64,000 nt of DNA from Marinilabiliaceae bacterium JC017 (GTDB lineage: Bacteria; Bacteroidota; Bacteroidia; Bacteroidales; Marinilabiliaceae), in contig RHGE01000003.1 of the NCBI GenBank assembly GCA_004296775.1, forward strand, positions 62,001 through 126,000. Reading direction: 5' to 3'. This document shows positions 46,608 to 55,749 of the stretch, in pieces. The position numbers and the translations under genes were made by a program. A model generated the notes under the pieces. The model did not search any database. It saw only the letters and a program-made list of their open reading frames with translations, and was not told the origin of the DNA. Numbering within the stretch: position 1 is the first letter of the stretch; every line of letters begins with the position of its first letter.

Positions 46608-46813
46608 CCTGAAAAAAAGCCTCTTCGAGGGATGTTGCATTAAGCTGATTGTCTATGAGAAGTGTGGTCTATTTCAATCTGTTTCCATGTATTTCTATTT
46701 GTTTCCCTCTCTAACTTCTGACCTCTAACCTCTCTATATATTTTCATCTGTCACCAAGTATTTCCATTTAATTTGAACAATATGTTGGTAAAAGTTGCTG
46801 CCTAAACGCCTAC
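46608..46813. repeat. composite repeat R4, inverted copy
   Basis: Same organisation and nearly the same sequence as 33754-33940; on the minus strand it ends the immunity transcript with CCTCGAAGAGG plus T's. Interior of TATTTCCATCTGTTTCC-type simple sequence. Confidence 0.7.
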
Positions 46814-46868
46814 TCTCTTACCATCATGGATAGATTGCCGGTTTATAATATCCGGTTAACTCTTATTA

Positions 46869-47909
46869 TCATGTGATCAGATCCATGACCTTATCCAGGA
46901 AAGTAACCTGTTTTTCTTTGTCTTTAACTATTTCTACATTAAACTTCTCTGTTTTCGGGGGGCGATCAATGTAACCGTATTGATCGGCACGGGCATAAAT
47001 AATGCGGCCATCTTCAAATTCGTAGCGGAGTACTATATAGGCCTGTGGTGTGATGTCGGTATCACTGTAAATCATCTTGGCAATTTCCCAGGTGCCATGT
47101 TTTTCAGGGCTGTACCATTCCGACCCGGTTTCCCGGTAGAAGGTTTCAATGTTGGTACGTTGCGAAGCGGCCCGTTCCGCCTCATGCTCGGGGGTGTGTT
47201 CCGGTGTATGGATAAAACTGGGATAAAGGGGCTCGGGAAATCCTTCTGCTTTGCGTCGCTGGAAATCACGCTCGCGGTAAGGGTCAAAGGCCTTACCACG
47301 GGGTAAAGGCCGGTTCTTGTCCATGTACCAGGTGTAAGAGGACATATCTGTTTCTGGACCGAGTCCTCCAATATGTCTTACCCAAGTGTGAGTTTTAGGC
47401 GCTACTAAAACAAGACTGGTAGATCCCATGCGGCTGGTGGAGGTTCCATATTTCAGTTTACTGAATTCCATGGTGCAGCTTCCTTTTCCGAACAACGAAG
47501 GCATCGTAACGGTACCATCTAGCCGGTTATATATATATATATATGGGGGGTGGAAAAAGGAGTTGTAACCAAAAAAAATAAAGAGAAAAATGAAAAAAAA
47601 GAACGCTGCTATTCCAAACCAATTGTATTCAAATATTGGTGTTCCAGCAACAAAATAGCATATAATTAAACCTAAGGGGCCAATGAGCAATATCCGAAAA
47701 TTAGATCGTACGAAACTTGTTTCATCCTCAACCAAGTATTTGTCATCGATATATAAAATATAAGGACTTTTTTCATCTTCTTTTGTAATTTCACCTCCTT
47801 CATTGTATATGCACTTTTCTATCCAAGTTTCTGATGATTCTCCGTATAATTCTTTTTCGTATTCGTGGTGGGTGATGAAGCGGTAATATTTTTTATCTCT
47901 TTCTTTCAT
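46869..47909 (-). CDS. two-TM immunity protein of the VasX-like effector
   Basis: A 346-aa protein with cytoplasmic N-terminus, two membrane helices (about residues 68-125) and a soluble C-terminal 200 residues. The last part carries DRDFQRRKAEGFPEPLYPSF and ALYRETGSEWYSP-like text nearly identical to the paralogue at 33995. It starts 50 bp behind the effector. A membrane-embedded protein is what is expected for immunity against a pore-forming toxin. Family unnamed; role inferred from position. Confidence 0.7.
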   Translation of the reverse strand: MKERDKKYYRFITHHEYEKELYGESSETWIEKCIYNEGGEITKEDEKSPYILYIDDKYLVEDETSFVRSNFRILLIGPLGLIICYFVAGTPIFEYNWFGIAAFFFFIFLFIFFGYNSFFHPPYIYIYNRLDGTVTMPSLFGKGSCTMEFSKLKYGTSTSRMGSTSLVLVAPKTHTWVRHIGGLGPETDMSSYTWYMDKNRPLPRGKAFDPYRERDFQRRKAEGFPEPLYPSFIHTPEHTPEHEAERAASQRTNIETFYRETGSEWYSPEKHGTWEIAKMIYSDTDITPQAYIVLRYEFEDGRIIYARADQYGYIDRPPKTEKFNVEIVKDKEKQVTFLDKVMDLIT

Positions 47910-47958
47910 TTATATGTCTTAATTTTTAGCTAATAGTGTGTAGTTATGAAACATTGTT

Positions 47959-50900
47959 TTAACTGAGGGTAACAATGCTGTAACTTCCTTTCAATGGGTT
48001 GTTGGCCCTGACGTCGTGATTTAGCTTTAGCGTGATGACAATAACACGTTGTTTACCTTCGGTATCATTGTAAGGGAAAAAGTCTTTGCTCCCATGGGAG
48101 AGCTTCAGTCGTACATATACTTTGCAAAAAGCACCACTTCCAACATTTTTTGTATGTTTATCAATGTTAACCTTAATTTTCAGGAATACCCCCTTTTTCT
48201 CTTTGGTGAAGGTGACATTGTCGGTTCTCATACTGGCATAACTATTTTCGTGTCGTGGGTAGAACTTTACATCCACCAGGGCATTATTCAGGCATTCGTC
48301 GGAGTTGAAGTGGTGAAGAAATGGGATGGCAATCTCAAACCGGTTGTACCAGCCATACAGTATGTTTCTGTCTCCTGTGACTGTTCCGGTCCCTTTCACC
48401 TGTATGGTGGGCATAATCAACTCTTCGGCCAGTTTCAGGAAGGCCTGGTGTGGATCTTCCAGGTTGGGGCGTTTTTTATCGGAGCGGTTGGCTCGATAGT
48501 CGGGATCGGTTAAGCGTTTTTTTTGCGACAATATTTTTTGACTGTAGGCTATGGGTGATAAACCTGCTTTAGGACACTCTTTATAGTTGCTTAGAAGGTA
48601 GTGCTTGTAGATCTTTTGCAGGTCGTCGTCCTTAAGGGCTTCCGACAGAAAGTAAAGTCCTGTGCCCACAATTAAGGCTGCCCATCCCAAGGGGCCGGCC
48701 ATAGCAATGCTTTTGATGCACAAAGGTAAGATACCAGAGAGTGCAAAACCAATACCGGCTCCCACCAGGGCTGCCCCGGCATCGATGTCATCTTCTCTAA
48801 AAAGGGCACAACTATCATAGATACAGATGCCACAGGTAATGATAACGCCTGCGGCGCCGGCTAGTTTAGTGTGAAATTCGGCTTTATTAATTATTAATTT
48901 TGCAAATTTATCCGTCCGTTTTGCTAACTCTTTTTTTACAATCGACTCTTTAAAAGCTAATGCCACTTCTGCCACACCAACCGTGTAGCCAAAAACATTA
49001 ACAGCACTTCTTAGTTTTTGACTATTATCAAATTCTGTTATGCTCTTATGTAAATTAAAAATAGCGATAAGACCAAACACACCGTGGAAAGCATCCGCGT
49101 TAACCAACTTTGCCAGTTTGCTGTTAAATTTATTGTTGCGTTGTTGGCTGGCTGTTAATGGTTGGCTTCGATAGGTTGATACGTTGTAATCACCGGGCTG
49201 CTGGGAGAGAATATCAAGCTTCAGGGCTCCTGAACCTTCGGTGGATAGCATCACATAATGATCGCTGATGGTGAGTACTATCCCTTTGGAATTAAGGGCT
49301 GCCAGGTTCTGTTTGTTGAGTAAGATGTTATTATTAATGCCATTTACTATGGTTTCATGAGCCGAACTTATAAATCCTCTATATGTTTTTCCGCTAGCCT
49401 TGATAGTAGTGAAAGCTTTATCAGCAAAATACGCCATGGTGGATTTAACGATAGCGGCAACTTTTACACAGACATCGGTTTTTAAGTCATTATTGCTGCG
49501 CTCAGATAACTCTCCGCTAATTTGCCCAGCGAGCATAAAAAGAAACAGGTTTTGGCCGGGTTTGATGTAACTGGTTAGTTTTTGTTTAAAGCCGGGTGGT
49601 AATGCTTTTTCTTTTTCGTCCTGTGTGATCAGAAACAAGAGGTCTTTTTGGATGTTATCCTCTGTTTTACGGTCCTTATTCAATAGCAGGTTGGCATCAA
49701 TATTATAAGGATTCAGATAGAGGGTATCAACAATAGGTAAGAGGCAATACCTCCCGTGTACGGTATTGTTTTGGGTGTTGTGCACGAAGTCTTCCAGGTA
49801 TTTAAAAGGATAGGCTTCTTTGAAAAGATCAAATACGATGTTTCGGATTGCGATCAGTTTTTTCCGTTCCTGCTTACGTTCTTCCACACCCAGGATACCT
49901 TCCAGCTTTTCCAGGTCAGCTCCCCGATAGTTATTGGATGCTTTTCGGAATTTGAAACCGCGTATATGACGTCGGGCATATTCTGGTGTTTCATTAAAGG
50001 CATCCTTCGCAGCCCTGTAGTTACTGCTATATTCATAGCTTTTTTCGTGACTTAAAGCTTCGCTGTATTTTTCTATGTGTTTTGAGTTGTCATAGATATG
50101 ATGGTAACTCATATTAGCCAACGAGAACAGGTGTTGGTGGTCTTTGTTTTTAGAGGTGTCAAAGTTTTCTTCAGCTACTATTCTTTGGTATGCTTCGTCG
50201 ATGGATTCACCGGTCTGTATGGCCTCCACCAGTGCTTTGAAATGCAAAATCTTATCGGCATAAAAGCCGCTGGCATCCTGTATCATCCCCAATGGGTCAT
50301 GCAGGGTAATGAACATATCCTCCTTAATGGCTTTCGGATCTTTTTCCCTGGTGGTTCGGTCATCGGCCATTATATCCTGTAGTTTATCATTGAACCAAAG
50401 GGGATGAGGATCGGTGTTATAAAAAGTACCATACATTTCATCAAAGGGCAGGAAGTCCAGCTGGTTACTTTTGCTGTTTGGGTCAAATCCACTGCACCGG
50501 ATCTGAATCATGCGTTCGGCACGTCGTGTGGCATCGGTATGCATCACATGGTGATAATCGATACTCCATTGAATAGATGAAAATGCTACCCATAGCACCT
50601 GGTCTTGCTTAAAAGTGAGGCTGGTAAAAATTTGCCTTGAACATTTCCTTGCATCTTTATATTGACCATTTTCTTTGTTGTCAGCCCAATAGATAGGATG
50701 CAGGTTACTCAGGTCATCTACTTCGTATTCATACCACAGATTGGGATCAGTATCATCAAAAATATACAGGTAACCCTTGTTTAAAGCAGTTCTGGCATAA
50801 AAAAAATCTTCTACTTTAGGAACACCCTCAGGGTTTACTTCCTCAATGGTTTCGGCGTGTTGTGCCTGGTTGTAACTGCTTAGCAGGGGTGTCGGCTTAT

Positions 50901-51102
50901 TATCTATGAACTTCTCTTTTTGACTATTATGAAATAATCCATACCTGAAAAAGTGGAGTTTTATACCGGCTTTTTTAGCTTTTAGCCTGGGGCTTTTAGG
51001 ACTGGTTACTCCAGCTCCTTCGCATTCAAATATATATTCGGCTACTATTGGATCGTACTCTTTTATCTGATTATTCTCTAGTACACTGTTTTCCCGGGTC
51101 AT
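47959..51102 (-). CDS. VasX-like T6SS effector with membrane-inserting C-terminal half
   Basis: A 1047-aa protein. The N-terminal part (about residues 15-200) resembles the VasX/toxin N-terminal region, with CEGAGVTSPKSPRLKAKKAG and ARTALNKGYLYIFDD. A long helical middle is followed by hydrophobic stretches near 745-765 and 770-820 (GAALVGAGIGFALSGILPL, AMAGPLGWAALIVGTGLYFL), suitable for membrane insertion. After the junction NLEDPHQAF (about 885) comes a beta-rich domain starting MPTIQVKGTG. It follows PAAR1 by 3 bp and precedes a two-TM immunity protein. The pore-forming role rests on the VasX similarity and the hydrophobic segments. Confidence 0.75.
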   Translation of the reverse strand: MTRENSVLENNQIKEYDPIVAEYIFECEGAGVTSPKSPRLKAKKAGIKLHFFRYGLFHNSQKEKFIDNKPTPLLSSYNQAQHAETIEEVNPEGVPKVEDFFYARTALNKGYLYIFDDTDPNLWYEYEVDDLSNLHPIYWADNKENGQYKDARKCSRQIFTSLTFKQDQVLWVAFSSIQWSIDYHHVMHTDATRRAERMIQIRCSGFDPNSKSNQLDFLPFDEMYGTFYNTDPHPLWFNDKLQDIMADDRTTREKDPKAIKEDMFITLHDPLGMIQDASGFYADKILHFKALVEAIQTGESIDEAYQRIVAEENFDTSKNKDHQHLFSLANMSYHHIYDNSKHIEKYSEALSHEKSYEYSSNYRAAKDAFNETPEYARRHIRGFKFRKASNNYRGADLEKLEGILGVEERKQERKKLIAIRNIVFDLFKEAYPFKYLEDFVHNTQNNTVHGRYCLLPIVDTLYLNPYNIDANLLLNKDRKTEDNIQKDLLFLITQDEKEKALPPGFKQKLTSYIKPGQNLFLFMLAGQISGELSERSNNDLKTDVCVKVAAIVKSTMAYFADKAFTTIKASGKTYRGFISSAHETIVNGINNNILLNKQNLAALNSKGIVLTISDHYVMLSTEGSGALKLDILSQQPGDYNVSTYRSQPLTASQQRNNKFNSKLAKLVNADAFHGVFGLIAIFNLHKSITEFDNSQKLRSAVNVFGYTVGVAEVALAFKESIVKKELAKRTDKFAKLIINKAEFHTKLAGAAGVIITCGICIYDSCALFREDDIDAGAALVGAGIGFALSGILPLCIKSIAMAGPLGWAALIVGTGLYFLSEALKDDDLQKIYKHYLLSNYKECPKAGLSPIAYSQKILSQKKRLTDPDYRANRSDKKRPNLEDPHQAFLKLAEELIMPTIQVKGTGTVTGDRNILYGWYNRFEIAIPFLHHFNSDECLNNALVDVKFYPRHENSYASMRTDNVTFTKEKKGVFLKIKVNIDKHTKNVGSGAFCKVYVRLKLSHGSKDFFPYNDTEGKQRVIVITLKLNHDVRANNPLKGSYSIVTLS

Positions 51103-51105
51103 TGG

Positions 51106-51843
51106 TTATTCATTTTGTGTTTCACCACTGTTTGCTTCATTATTCACATCTTCCACTTCCCATTCTACTACTACTTGTTTGTCGGATACAGTTCCTGTTA
51201 ATTCAACTACGTCATTTTCCTGCTCCTCATTATTTTCATTCACTACTGGTTTTTTAACCTTAAATGTGATGCTCTCCCCATCTCCGATATTTTTCACATT
51301 GGCCTTGAGGGTTGTTATTTTTACCACATAGGAATCGCGTATTGTTTTTTCTTCCTTTAACCATTGTAAATTGTATATCGCTGGTTCGCCTTGCTCCTCT
51401 GCATCCTTCTTTATCTGAGTAATATTCTTTTCCGCCTCATGCATTTTACCTGCCTGGCCAACTACAGAGGCCTGTACTTTTTTGATGATGTTAATCTTTG
51501 GAAAAGGAATTCTTTTCACCGGCATGGTCGCTTTGGCATTGGGTGTAGCCGAACTGATCATGATGGTTGGGTCGCCCTGTACAATGGTTCCTCCATGTGC
51601 AGTCATGCTACCCTGGGTAGCAACCGGCGTACCGTTGATTAACACTGTGGGTTCACCCTGGGCAATAGTATCCGGTGGACCTGCGCAAGTACACATGTCA
51701 CCCATCACGGCGGCTGGTTTTCCGTTTATTAATACATTATTTGCTCCTGGTCCTAATACTGGTCCCCCCACATGGGGTATTAAACCCGAACACATGGGGC
51801 AGACGTGCATACTTCCTTGGGTTGCTATTGGTTTTCCTGGCAT
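51106..51843 (-). CDS. PAAR protein with C-terminal Ig-like domain (PAAR1)
   Basis: A 245-aa spike tip protein. The PAAR/DUF4280-like domain (about residues 1-100) has MHVCPMCSGLIPHVGGP, CTCAGPPDTIAQGEP and GSMTAHGG with the metal-binding Cys/His. After a helical linker comes a beta-sandwich (about 160-240: VVKITTLKANVKNIGDGESITFKVKKP), which may be the docking domain for the effector encoded 3 bp downstream. The PAAR2 paralogue lacks this extension. Confidence 0.9.
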   Translation of the reverse strand: MPGKPIATQGSMHVCPMCSGLIPHVGGPVLGPGANNVLINGKPAAVMGDMCTCAGPPDTIAQGEPTVLINGTPVATQGSMTAHGGTIVQGDPTIMISSATPNAKATMPVKRIPFPKINIIKKVQASVVGQAGKMHEAEKNITQIKKDAEEQGEPAIYNLQWLKEEKTIRDSYVVKITTLKANVKNIGDGESITFKVKKPVVNENNEEQENDVVELTGTVSDKQVVVEWEVEDVNNEANSGETQNE

Positions 51844-51879
51844 TGTAATTTGTTTTTTGTTTGAACATTGATTGTGGAG

Positions 51880-51972
51880 TTAGGAGTTTGAAGAAGCTTG
51901 AAGACCGGAGTTTGTGACTCCCGACTCCAGTCTCCCGTCTCCCGTCTCCTGACTTCCGTCTCCCACCCCCTT
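51880..51972. repeat. heptamer array left of the four-helix-bundle gene
   Basis: Units such as GACTCCC, GTCTCCC and GTCTCCT repeat every 7 bp at 51915-51965; the left part is the purine-rich complement (GGAGTTT, GAAGACC), so the array can fold back. Confidence 0.75.
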
Positions 51973-51974
51973 TC

Positions 51975-52328
51975 TCACCGAATACCCTTCTTAAAAGCGA
52001 TCATCATATTCATTAAATTAAAGGACTCCTCATATAGTTGGTTAAATTCGTTTTTGGAAATATATTCCCTCAAGACAGCTTTGTGTAAACAGGTGACTAC
52101 TTCAGCAAGTGAACGAATGGCATATCCCATAAATCTTCTAAACTCAGGGTTACTTTGCCCAATGGAGCCCTCTGAAATATTGAGAGCAATTGAGTCCGCT
52201 GCTCTACAAATCTGAGAAGTTAAGTTGTAGCGTTCATCCTTTGGGAATGATCTTGTTATTTGATAAATCGTTTCTCCAAAATCAATAGATTTTTGCCATA
52301 TGATTAATTTTTCAAATTTGAATTTCAT
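51975..52328 (-). CDS. four-helix bundle protein (S23/IVS type)
   Basis: A 117-aa helical protein of the family first met in intervening sequences of 23S rRNA genes: WQKSIDF, FPKDERYNLTSQI, RAADSIALNISEG and the GYAIRSLAEVVTCL helix match it. Members form pentameric four-helix bundles; the related Avd proteins bind nucleic acid in retroelements. Its role as a free-standing gene is unknown. It is inserted between VgrG and PAAR1 and is bounded on both sides by heptamer arrays, so it looks foreign to the T6SS operon. I saw no reverse transcriptase nearby. Confidence 0.88.
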   Translation of the reverse strand: MKFKFEKLIIWQKSIDFGETIYQITRSFPKDERYNLTSQICRAADSIALNISEGSIGQSNPEFRRFMGYAIRSLAEVVTCLHKAVLREYISKNEFNQLYEESFNLMNMMIAFKKGIR

Positions 52329-52334
52329 AGCGTT

Positions 52335-52482
52335 TTGTGTGTTGTGAAGTTTGAAGACCGGAGTCTGAAGCTGGGAGTCTGAAGTCCGAAGTTTGTGTCT
52401 CCTGTCTTCCGTCTTCCGTCTCCCGTCTTCCGTCTCCCGTCTTCCGTCTCCCGTCTTCCGTCTCCTGACTCCCGTCTCCCCC
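52335..52482. repeat. heptamer array touching the VgrG stop codon
   Basis: CCCGTCT and TCCGTCT alternate every 7 bp from 52400 to 52480, directly up to the VgrG stop. Its left part is the purine complement (GGGAGTC, TGAAGTC), as in the array at 51880. Confidence 0.8.
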
Positions 52483-54317
52483 TAAATCACCTCCATTTTC
52501 CCGGTTGCTCCCTGAACAGCTGTCATTTGGCCTTCAATAGTGACTTGAGTACCTACCATACCTGCTTTAACTTTTCCTTCTGCAGAAATATTCTGGCCTG
52601 TTAATGAAGTATCGGCAGTTGCTTCAATAGTTATCCCTCCATCGCTTGCCAGTGTTGTATCACCAGCCGATTGTAATGCCAGATTGCCATTGGCCATGTT
52701 GCTAAGGTCACCTTCAGCAGCGACTTCAATATTGCCCTGTGCGCCTATCTTAATGTTCTCCTCGGCGGAAATGGATATGTTTTTAGCACTTATTTCAATA
52801 TTTTCGGTGGAATTTATGGTTAGCGATTTTGCCTGGGTATCAAAAATGATAATACTTCCCTCATTATCGAATATTTCAATTTTCTCCTCCCCCTCCGTAT
52901 CCGTAAATTGAATAGTATGCCCTCCGCGGGTGCGAATGGCCTTTATGTCGTTGGTTTCGTTCACGAAGCTGTCGGGTTTGGCATTGCCATGGTAGAGGCA
53001 TCCTGCCACAAAGGGTTTCTCGGCATTGCCGCCTTCGAATTCAACCACCACTTCATCCTCCACCTCGGGTACGAAGTACATACCTTTATCTGCGCCGGTG
53101 TGGGGCAGGCTCACTCGTAACCAGGGCGACATAGCGTTGGTTTGCCAGTTGAATTGCACTCTTACGCGTCCCATTCCCAGGGGGTCGTTGTTGTCAGTCA
53201 CTTTGGCCGTTTGGGTGTTGCAACGCGGCGATGCCATCACATTGGTGTAAGGCGGTATCACCACCTCCAGGGGCAGGGCTTCAAAGTTATTTTCGTAGTT
53301 ACCGGCCGAGATGCATTTGTGGGTGATGGTAGTCACCATGTATTCCCCGTAATCGGTGTCGCCATCTGCCGTGGTGGCGCTTATGGATATCACTTTACCG
53401 GGTGCCAGGGCCGGGTTGGTCGAGCGGCCCGAGAGGCGTATCATCCGGCTCACGTGGGCCTCCTTCTGGCGGTCCATAGCTTCCTGTAATTCCTGAAGGG
53501 TGCTGTTTTCTGGTGCCAGCTGGTTGTAGTTTGCCAGGGCCTCGTTGGTGAATAGCTGCTCCGATTTATCTGACGTGGTGGCATTGAAACCGCCCAGGGT
53601 CGTGCCAGACTCACAGCTTTCGGCCACCAGCTCATCCGTGCTGTATTCGCGGGTGGTATATTTAAATGTTTTGGGAGTCAGGGCCATGTTAAGGTTAAAA
53701 TCTTTCAGGTCGATGCCATATTTCATGGCGATGGTTGGCTCACTGTTGGTGCCGAAAACCAGCTTCTGGCCATTGTAGTAGAACCATTCACCCAGGCGCG
53801 TGGCCAGCCGTCGCATGAAGTCGAAGCTGCTTTCGTTGTATTGCACGGTGTAGGGGAGGGGATTCTTACCCACAGGGTTAATTACTATTTCTGCCAGGCT
53901 GCCCTGGAAAGGGGAGGTGGCTTCCCGGATAATGTCCCCGGGCGTGTATTCCTCAAAAGAGGTGCAGTGGGGGCCGTGGTCCATGAGGATGGTAGGGCTG
54001 TAGCCTTTTAGGATGATCTCACTGCCCGCGCCGGTGAAATCAGACTTGCCCGACAGGGTGTTGGTAATGATGCCGGAAAAAACACCCTCTGTCACCTGCA
54101 TGGATGCATCAGAGGGTTCAATAATGATATCCAGTGGAGAGCCAATCAACTCCTGGCACTTCTCAAAGAGCGACTGGTCTGCCTGTCCCAGGTCGTCCCA
54201 TCGAAATGTCACCTCAAACTGATGGTGATCATTAACCGCCTGGGAGATGGTCAGGTTTTTAAAATTGGTATAGGTATGATCATTAATGTTTATGCTTACG
54301 ATTGATTGTAATGCCAT
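52482..54317 (-). CDS. tssI: T6SS spike protein VgrG (TssI)
   Basis: A 611-aa VgrG. The gp27-like N-terminal base (about residues 1-350) is followed by the gp5 OB-fold (about 355-450, MASPRCNTQTAKVTDNNDPLGMGRVRVQFNW and WLRVSLPHTGADKGMYFVPEVEDEVVVEFEGG) and a C-terminal beta-helix needle (about 480-611, repeated IEISAKNISI, NIKIGAQGNIEV). It has no extra effector domain. It heads the payload genes, so VgrG, PAAR1 and the VasX-like effector should be made together. The stop codon touches a heptamer array. Confidence 0.93.
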   Translation of the reverse strand: MALQSIVSININDHTYTNFKNLTISQAVNDHHQFEVTFRWDDLGQADQSLFEKCQELIGSPLDIIIEPSDASMQVTEGVFSGIITNTLSGKSDFTGAGSEIILKGYSPTILMDHGPHCTSFEEYTPGDIIREATSPFQGSLAEIVINPVGKNPLPYTVQYNESSFDFMRRLATRLGEWFYYNGQKLVFGTNSEPTIAMKYGIDLKDFNLNMALTPKTFKYTTREYSTDELVAESCESGTTLGGFNATTSDKSEQLFTNEALANYNQLAPENSTLQELQEAMDRQKEAHVSRMIRLSGRSTNPALAPGKVISISATTADGDTDYGEYMVTTITHKCISAGNYENNFEALPLEVVIPPYTNVMASPRCNTQTAKVTDNNDPLGMGRVRVQFNWQTNAMSPWLRVSLPHTGADKGMYFVPEVEDEVVVEFEGGNAEKPFVAGCLYHGNAKPDSFVNETNDIKAIRTRGGHTIQFTDTEGEEKIEIFDNEGSIIIFDTQAKSLTINSTENIEISAKNISISAEENIKIGAQGNIEVAAEGDLSNMANGNLALQSAGDTTLASDGGITIEATADTSLTGQNISAEGKVKAGMVGTQVTIEGQMTAVQGATGKMEVI

Positions 54318-54646
54318 GGTATCGTGTCTTTAAGTTGATTACATCTTTGTTGGCAGGTCCTGTCCCGTTGAAACAGTAACTGCGCTGTCAATCATTGTTT
54401 TTTATCAATAGTGCCTAAAACTTATGTTATTGTTTAAACGGTTTGTGTTTGGTGTAATAGGTCTATAAATAATCGGGTTACAAGTCGCCTGTTTATCATC
54501 TTGCCAGTTTCCTCTTTGTTCAATCAACATGAGCCGGAACATCCTGTTTGCACTTTCCCTCGCCTTGAGGAGATTCTGATAGCTCGGGAGGGGTGAGGTG
54601 GTTTGAGATTATCCCGTCGTCAGGTCCTGTTAACCAATTCATCGCA
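54318..54646. other. intergenic region upstream of VgrG
   Basis: Should hold the VgrG promoter. No clear TTTG/TAnnTTTG pair and no repeat were identified. Confidence 0.4.
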
Positions 54647-55060
54647 TTAAAGTTTCTTTCCTTTATCCCAAACCATAATATCAATGTTCACCCATTTGTC
54701 ATTCTTTTCCCGGTACCAAACCGTAATGTTATAATTTTTATCCTTTTGCCATGTAAGCTCCTTTATGATGATAGAGGCACTGAAATACTCCTCAATGGAG
54801 AATTTATTCATCAGCCCCACCCGGTAATCCGTATTGTCCTCTCCAAAAATGAACAGATCCTCTTTTTTCGGAGTGCCATATTTATCAATCGCCGCATCAA
54901 GCGTCAGTTGAGTTATTTCATCCAGTTTGATGCTGTCCCTTAAGGCAGTCGTTTCTTTTCTTTGAGGCCTGTTTCGCTCTTCTATTGAGGTGTTGTGGTT
55001 AGTAATATTGTGGCACCCCATTAATAAACAAAGCAGAATAAGTGTACCTGGAATTCTCAT
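54647..55060 (-). CDS. small lipoprotein of unknown function
   Basis: A 137-aa lipoprotein: signal peptide with lipobox LLMGC (Cys about residue 15), charged linker, then a compact domain with LTLDAAIDKYGTPKKEDLFIFGEDNTDYRVGL and a strand-rich end (NITVWYREKNDKWVNIDIMVW). The fold suggests a small SnoaL- or immunity-like protein, but I cannot name it. I chose the ATG at 55060, since the upstream start would bury the signal peptide. It lies in the same direction as VgrG; it may be a T6SS accessory or an orphan immunity protein. Confidence 0.65.
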   Translation of the reverse strand: MRIPGTLILLCLLMGCHNITNHNTSIEERNRPQRKETTALRDSIKLDEITQLTLDAAIDKYGTPKKEDLFIFGEDNTDYRVGLMNKFSIEEYFSASIIIKELTWQKDKNYNITVWYREKNDKWVNIDIMVWDKGKKL

Positions 55061-55266
55061 AGTAGTAGTGTTATGCCAGTTAATTTTTTTAATTAGTTGA
55101 TAATAATCAGTACTTAAGCATTCAATAGAAATTTCATAAACCAATAAACTTTCCTGCTATCTATAGGTCTAAAATCTAAATTCAATGATCTAAACCCTAC
55201 ATCCTCTTTTCTCTATCTTCCATTTTACTCCCTAAATCTTCTAATCTCCATCTTTAACCTAAGTCT

Positions 55267-55573
55267 ATCCCCTCTAACTTTCATTCTACATCTTGAACCC
55301 TAACCTGGACAATCCAGAAAAGTACACAGATATGAGTATCAAGTATCAAGATATTTACATGACCGACGTTGCAATATCCTGCCAAAAAATACACAGACAT
55401 TACTGATAATACACTAAGTTCATCCCCTCTAACTTTCATTCTACACCTTGAACCCTAACCTGGACAATCCAGAAAAGTACACAGATATGAGTATCAAGTA
55501 TCAAGATATTTACATGACCGACATTGTAATATCCTGCCAAAAAATACACAGACATTACTGATAAGACACTAGA
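55267..55573. repeat. 155-bp tandem duplication (R5)
   Basis: Two head-to-tail copies, 55267-55421 and 55422-55573, nearly identical (CCCCTCTAACTTTCATTCTAC, GAGTATCAAGTATCAAGATA, GACATTACTGATAA). Single diverged copies lie at 18719 (inverted) and 60411. No gene. Confidence 0.85.
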
Positions 55574-55749
55574 TTTTTCTCTATATAAAAAAGCCCTTCG
55601 GGTAAAGTCATAATACCTAATAATATCCCATAGAATCCTTAAAATTAAAGAAATACATCACTAATATGGCATTAAAATCGTTGCCTAGTTATCATTAATA
55701 TGTTTGTATTAGTTACTTCTTAAGAGCCTAATGACTTCGTTTTTTACTA

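Noticed and set aside
51975..52328. Diversity-generating retroelement accessory (Avd)
   Set aside because: The protein fits the general S23/IVS family; no reverse transcriptase, template repeat or variable repeat was seen in the window.
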